Assembly (NCBI GenBank): GCA_024653845.1
Contig: JANLHA010000222.1
Location: forward strand, 1 to 11,358
Source of the DNA: Candidatus Omnitrophota bacterium
GTDB taxonomy: Bacteria > Omnitrophota > Gorgyraeia > Zapsychrales > JANLHA01
Reading direction: 5' to 3'
DNA: 11,358 nucleotides
How positions within the stretch are numbered: the stretch's first letter is position 1; the number at the start of each line of letters is the position of its first letter. Shown one piece after another: positions 8,435 through 11,358 of this stretch. The position numbers and the translations under genes are program-made. The notes beneath the pieces were generated by a model. It was not told the DNA's origin, made no database searches, and saw nothing but the letters and a program-made list of their open reading frames with translations.

Positions 8435-8653
8435 ATGAAAAGCACTCTCATCGTTTTTGTAATTGTCGCTTGGTTAGTTGTCATTTACTTTGGCTTTATT
8501 TCCGTTGTCGGCAAAAGCATGTCAAAAGCCGAAGCCCCTCAAACAGATCCAACGATCGCACTGAAGAAAAAACAAGAACAGCTGCAACAAGTGAGGGATT
8601 TGAAAGACCAAGCAAGAAGGCTGCAAGAACAACGCAGAGATCGACTTCGATAA
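8435..8653 (+). CDS. Small membrane protein with a coiled-coil tail, unknown function
   Basis: I do not recognise this family. The 72-residue product has one strong hydrophobic helix (about 4-26, with few charges before it). A polar linker (27-41) precedes a highly charged heptad-like helix rich in Gln, Arg and Lys (about 42-72), likely a coiled coil. The layout suggests a single-pass membrane protein with a self-associating or partner-binding tail. It is the only clear plus-strand gene in the window and ends 6 nt from the converging gene. Its own promoter sits just upstream, and there is no Shine-Dalgarno, so it may be leaderless. The next in-frame Met (residue 29) would remove the membrane helix, so the first ATG is preferred. 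Coding status rests on composition, promoter and isolation. Confidence 0.65.
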   Translation: MKSTLIVFVIVAWLVVIYFGFISVVGKSMSKAEAPQTDPTIALKKKQEQLQQVRDLKDQARRLQEQRRDRLR

Positions 8654-8659
8654 ATCTCT

Positions 8660-9070
8660 CTAATGATCTCGTGCTTCTAGAATCCGTCGACTCATTTCAT
8701 TTTCATAAAGATTCTGAATTTTCGCCAACTCCCCGTCACCTAAGAATATCCCAATAGCTTTCTCAACGGCTCTCAATCTCAATTGCAAATAAATGTATTC
8801 TGGCTGCAAAACTTCCTTTTTAAAGTCGACATATTTCTCTTCCAATCCTGACTTTTCTTTATCTTGGATATATTTCTTGAAACTCTCAATCTTCTCTCCG
8901 AGTTCGCTACAAGCATATGAAACCGCCTCGTTTTCCAAAGAGTTGAGAAGGTTCCGGTCAACTTGAACTTGAGTGAATTTACGATCAATCCGATCTAGGG
9001 CTTCTTTGGTTGATTTGTAACACCAAAGCAAGTACCTTCGAGTTAATAAGTTTTCTTCGTCACGAGTCAT
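8660..9070 (-). CDS. Conserved-looking all-helical protein of unknown function
   Basis: I do not recognise a named domain. The 136 residues are charged and lack prolines except at one point (P90), with no signal peptide or membrane segment. The pattern suggests a soluble helical bundle with long amphipathic helices (about 3-32, 38-77, 79-88 and 90-133). Two cysteines (C17, C54) are present. It is the last gene of the minus-strand cluster, 23 nt after the prepilin gene, and converges on the small plus-strand gene. The sequence before its ATG is A/T-rich (TTTTAAAATAATCT) without a Shine-Dalgarno, so it may depend on translation of the gene above or start leaderless. Position next to the prepilin gives only a weak hint of a shared role. 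Confidence 0.7.
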   Translation of the reverse strand: MTRDEENLLTRRYLLWCYKSTKEALDRIDRKFTQVQVDRNLLNSLENEAVSYACSELGEKIESFKKYIQDKEKSGLEEKYVDFKKEVLQPEYIYLQLRLRAVEKAIGIFLGDGELAKIQNLYENEMSRRILEARDH

Positions 9071-9093
9071 AGATTATTTTAAAATCAGGAGGA

Positions 9094-9294
9094 TTAAGAT
9101 TCAGGCTCAGTCCATCTTTCCACATCATTGTGCAGAGTTTCGATGGCGTTGCCAAGGGTATGATGTACGGCTCTGCGTAAAGGCGAACCTACAGTACAAC
9201 TTCGGAACCCAACAAAAATAAGAATGCAACTCGAAACAACGGTGAAAAGCAGGATGTACTCAATAATTTGCTGACCTTTTTTCCAAAACAACAT
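9094..9294 (-). CDS. Flp-type prepilin-like protein (type IV pilin N-terminus)
   Basis: A 66-residue protein with a short basic leader MLFWKKG followed by QQIIEYILLFTVV. Cleavage after Gly7 would place Glu at +5 and Tyr at +6, the signature of Flp/Tad pilins, and a long hydrophobic helix follows (about 14-30). Such proteins are cut by a prepilin peptidase and assembled into thin pili or act as pseudopilins. The C-terminal part (31-66) is short and polar, with one Cys (C33) besides C23 in the helix. A good Shine-Dalgarno (AAGGAG, 6 nt spacing) precedes the ATG. No tad/rcp genes, secretion ATPase or peptidase are nearby, so it would rely on machinery encoded elsewhere. The motif is clear; pilus function is inferred. 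Confidence 0.75.
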   Translation of the reverse strand: MLFWKKGQQIIEYILLFTVVSSCILIFVGFRSCTVGSPLRRAVHHTLGNAIETLHNDVERWTEPES

Positions 9295-9345
9295 GGCAAT
9301 CTCCTTATCTAGAAACCATTACAAATATATCACAAAAGGACATGT

Positions 9346-9861
9346 TCATCCATTGCACTTATAAATTTTATCACCTACATGAGCCTGCTGATTCAATTTG
9401 AGCCCGACGAGTTTTCCCTTCGTGGCAACCGCCACATCTTGACTTTCAATTTGCAACGAACTGACCTTCAACTTGAAATCCGTATTCTTACCTCTGATAA
9501 GGACTTCATCTCTCACACGGATAGCGACATTCTGAACTTTAACGACACAAACCATGATTTTGGGAAAATAATGAGTGACTTCCCCAATGAGCTCTGAAGA
9601 ATCCTTTTTAGAAGATCCGTCAGGAATAGGCTTCTTTTTCGAAGAATTTAATTTCTTCTTAACTGAGCTTGAAGCCTTCCTAGAAATTCTTAAAATTTGT
9701 TTTTTGGGAACGCTTTTTTTAACTTTCAAACGGACCGACGAAACCTTCTTTTTCTTCTTCAAAATAGAGATTTTGGAACGGGGCGAGCGTCTTTTAGCTT
9801 TACGCCGGGCAGGACGAACTCCTAAGAAATTTTTTAAAACTTTGATAATTTTTTTCAACAT
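9346..9861 (-). CDS. Lys-rich protein with C-terminal EF-Tu domain-2-like (translation elongation factor-like) barrel
   Basis: The last 80 or so of 171 residues (about 91-168, from LIGEVTHYFPKI through VRDEVLIRGKNTDFKLKVSSLQIES to VGDKIYK) look like the small beta-barrel proteins often annotated translation elongation factor-like. These resemble domain 2 of EF-Tu-type GTPases without a G domain. The first 90 residues are different: an amphipathic stretch (about 1-14, MLKKIIKVLKNFLG), then a very basic Lys/Arg/Ser tract (15-87) likely to bind nucleic acid or rRNA, or to lie against membrane. There is no signal peptide and no GTPase motif. Its ATG has no Shine-Dalgarno; T-rich sequence precedes it. 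It lies 52 nt after the DUF4870-like gene and 51 nt before the prepilin gene. The barrel call is moderately sure; the cellular role is unknown. Confidence 0.7.
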   Translation of the reverse strand: MLKKIIKVLKNFLGVRPARRKAKRRSPRSKISILKKKKKVSSVRLKVKKSVPKKQILRISRKASSSVKKKLNSSKKKPIPDGSSKKDSSELIGEVTHYFPKIMVCVVKVQNVAIRVRDEVLIRGKNTDFKLKVSSLQIESQDVAVATKGKLVGLKLNQQAHVGDKIYKCNG

Positions 9862-9913
9862 ACAAAAGAAAAAATTAAGGGCTGGAGATGATTTTGAAAT
9901 TTACGATGGGGAA

Positions 9914-10240
9914 TTATAACGTGATTTTTTCTGCAATTCCTGAAATGCCCGGGAATTCAAGATGCTGGCCCTGAAGCACAGCGATCATCCCCACAAATGA
10001 AAGGCTTAATAAAAGGAACATGCCCAATTTCAGAAGCCACACGCCAAAGACAATGTGCAAAATAAAAACACCCACTTCAGCGACGAAAATCACAAGCCCC
10101 TGCTTACTATGAAACAACACAAAAGGATTGTCTTTTTTCAAAATGAGCGGAATGATGCACAGGATCGAAAGATAAGACAATATCGCAAAGGCTTTGCCTT
10201 CGAGAATTTTATTATCGGATGAATTCTCCGGAATAACCAT
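9914..10240 (-). CDS. Small polytopic membrane protein, DUF4870/Tic20-like
   Basis: A 108-residue protein with three predicted membrane helices (about 17-34, 49-70 and 72-89). The segment AFAILSYLSILCIIPLILKKDNPFVLFHSKQGLV is split by a short polar turn with FHSKQGL, characteristic of DUF4870/Tic20-like proteins, whose function in bacteria is poorly defined. The frame is open to a TTG at 10255, but the ATG at 10240 is preferred because GAGG lies 9 nt before it. From that ATG the gene overlaps the end of the ParA-CBM48 gene by 29 nt in another frame, which suggests translational coupling. The overlap makes it a candidate membrane partner of that ATPase, but nothing in its sequence shows such a contact. 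Confidence 0.75.
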   Translation of the reverse strand: MVIPENSSDNKILEGKAFAILSYLSILCIIPLILKKDNPFVLFHSKQGLVIFVAEVGVFILHIVFGVWLLKLGMFLLLSLSFVGMIAVLQGQHLEFPGISGIAEKITL

Positions 10241-11351
10241 TAGATTTGACCTCAATCAGCGAGTTGATATCACCAAAAGAGTTGCGCTCCTGAACAGGGT
10301 TTGCCGGATCTTCTCTCCAGCGACCATCGACGATGAATTGATATTTATAGGTACCTGGTTTCAACGGAATGGAAACCAGCCATTCTCCATTTTCTTGAAG
10401 CATGCGACAACTTTCATCGAGAGACCAATCATTAAAACTTCCCGTGACATACACCGACTGGGCTTCGGGAGCTCTCAAACGAAAAGTTGTTCCCATGATT
10501 TCCTGTGACTTCTCTTTCACCAAATCTTGCATTCGATTGGAAAAGGCAAATCCCGATGGGACCTCTTCCGCATTGGACTGCTCAACAGAATCTTTGGCTT
10601 CTTTCGTAATGATCTCTTTTGCAAGTGTAAAATAATCTTTGGATCCTCGACAATATTTATCATAATCCAAGACCGTTTTACCCAGTACAACAGATTCTTT
10701 GAGTTTAACGTTGATATGAATGATCGGATCAAACAAAATGTCCCCAAACTTCTCACGGATTGTTGAAAGCATAGCAAAAGAATGACGCAAACGAGAGTCA
10801 AACATGGTGATGAGGATCTTATGTTCGACGGGATGGTTCAGGCGATCTTTAATCAAATGAATGATGTCCAACAAATGGTCTACGCCCTGCATGGAAAAAC
10901 GGCTCGTTTCAACAGGAATGATCACTTCGCTGGAAGCGCGGATCGAATTGATGGTCAAAAATCCAAGGCTTGGAGGGCAATCAATAAGAATATAATCGTA
11001 GAGATCGCTAATTTTAGAAAGGATCTCGACAAGCTTCAATTCCCTCCCGATTTCATCCGTCAACTCCTGTTCAAGTGTTCCCACCAAAATATTCGAAGGC
11101 ACGATATCAAAATTTCGGGTCACCGGCTTAATGATATCTTTGATTTGAAGTTTTCGCGGAGTGAGCTTAGAAATAACATTGTATAAACTATCATGATTTT
11201 CAAAGTTAAGCCCCAATGAGGCGTGCGACTGAGGATCCAAATCGATCAATAAAGTTCTTTTCCCATTGAAACTTAATGCGGCTGCCAAATTGATCGCTGT
11301 TGTGGTTTTTCCACATCCGCCTTTTTGGTTGGCAATTGAGATCACTCTCAT
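10212..11351 (-). CDS. ParA-family ATPase fused to a C-terminal AMPK-type glycogen-binding (CBM48) domain
   Basis: Residues 1-250 form a ParA/Soj-type ATPase. The deviant Walker A KGGCGKTT (10-17) has signature Lys10 and Lys15, followed by LLIDLDPQ (34-41, D39) and Walker B ILIDCPPSLG (121-130, D124). Basic residues R187 and R189 sit where Soj contacts DNA. ParA ATPases position chromosomes, plasmids or large cargos by ATP-dependent, usually non-specific, DNA binding. After a linker (251-286) comes a complete carbohydrate-binding E-set domain (287-368). VYVTGSFNDW, GEWLVSIPLKPGTYKYQFIVDGRW and NSLIEVK closely follow the AMPK beta-subunit glycogen-binding module. The two aromatic sugar-binding positions are kept (W309, W345), as is an Asn (N363); the Lys of the mammalian site appears to be Gln338. 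Usual ParA proteins end near residue 250-270. No parB or glycogen gene is in view. The start is near the window edge, so its promoter cannot be judged. Confidence 0.92.
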   Translation of the reverse strand: MRVISIANQKGGCGKTTTAINLAAALSFNGKRTLLIDLDPQSHASLGLNFENHDSLYNVISKLTPRKLQIKDIIKPVTRNFDIVPSNILVGTLEQELTDEIGRELKLVEILSKISDLYDYILIDCPPSLGFLTINSIRASSEVIIPVETSRFSMQGVDHLLDIIHLIKDRLNHPVEHKILITMFDSRLRHSFAMLSTIREKFGDILFDPIIHINVKLKESVVLGKTVLDYDKYCRGSKDYFTLAKEIITKEAKDSVEQSNAEEVPSGFAFSNRMQDLVKEKSQEIMGTTFRLRAPEAQSVYVTGSFNDWSLDESCRMLQENGEWLVSIPLKPGTYKYQFIVDGRWREDPANPVQERNSFGDINSLIEVKSNGYSGEFIR

Positions 11352-11358
11352 AGAATTG

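Noticed and set aside
8636-8659. Imperfect hairpin (AGAGATCGA / TCGAT..ATCTCT) across the two converging stop codons, as a shared terminator
   Set aside because: The stem has a 4-nt bulge, is weak, and no T-tract follows on either strand.
8425-8757. A 110-codon plus-strand frame overlapping the small membrane protein gene
   Set aside because: Its translation has low-quality composition and no domain; the overlapping 72-residue frame has a clear membrane helix and coiled-coil pattern.
9913-9941. TATAAT on the minus strand at 9913-9918 as a promoter for the Lys-rich barrel gene
   Set aside because: It falls at the end of the upstream gene, and no acceptable -35 box lies 16-18 nt away (the nearest, TTGCAG, is only 12 nt away).

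Overview
The window looks like a piece of a bacterial chromosome with moderate GC content. Its housekeeping genes (rpsO, pnp, ftsK, a rodZ-like gene, rimO, pgsA) are all full-length and intact where visible. Together with a lone Flp-type prepilin and a small EF-Tu-domain-2-like protein, this set resembles uncultivated PVC-related lineages such as Candidatus Omnitrophota. That placement is from memory of gene content, not from a search, and is only moderately to weakly supported.

Region 1 (1-7197, all minus strand) is a compact housekeeping operon read from right to left. A textbook sigma70 promoter (TTGACG, 17 nt, TATAAT) drives rpsO (TTG start), then pnp, ftsK, rodZ, rimO and the start of pgsA. 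Several junctions are tight: 9 nt between rpsO and pnp, an 8-nt overlap between ftsK and rodZ, and an ATGA overlap between rimO and pgsA. The products cover ribosome assembly and modification (uS15, RimO), RNA decay (PNPase), chromosome translocation at division (FtsK), cell-shape scaffolding (RodZ) and phospholipid synthesis (PgsA).

Region 2 (about 7214-8382) is a decayed insertion sequence, probably of the ISNCY/ISDol1-like group. Its ends form a ~46-bp imperfect inverted repeat, each carrying two copies of AATGTCCTA(A). The transposase is broken by two internal deletions, one in frame and one frameshifting. They appear to remove the first catalytic Asp and the catalytic Glu. The element sits between two outward-facing promoters and damages neither.

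Region 3 (8396-11358) is an accessory cluster. A small plus-strand gene for a membrane/coiled-coil protein has its start codon only about 4 nt from the predicted transcription start, so it may be leaderless. It converges on five minus-strand genes, read right to left: a ParA-type ATPase with a C-terminal AMPK-type glycogen-binding (CBM48) domain, a three-helix DUF4870/Tic20-like membrane protein that overlaps it, a Lys-rich protein ending in an EF-Tu-domain-2-like barrel, a Flp-type prepilin, and an all-helical protein of unknown function. The ParA-CBM48 fusion is the most unusual item. The inference is a positioning ATPase whose cargo is a glucan (for example glycogen granules) or a glycan-bearing assembly. 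No tRNA, rRNA or CRISPR array was seen.
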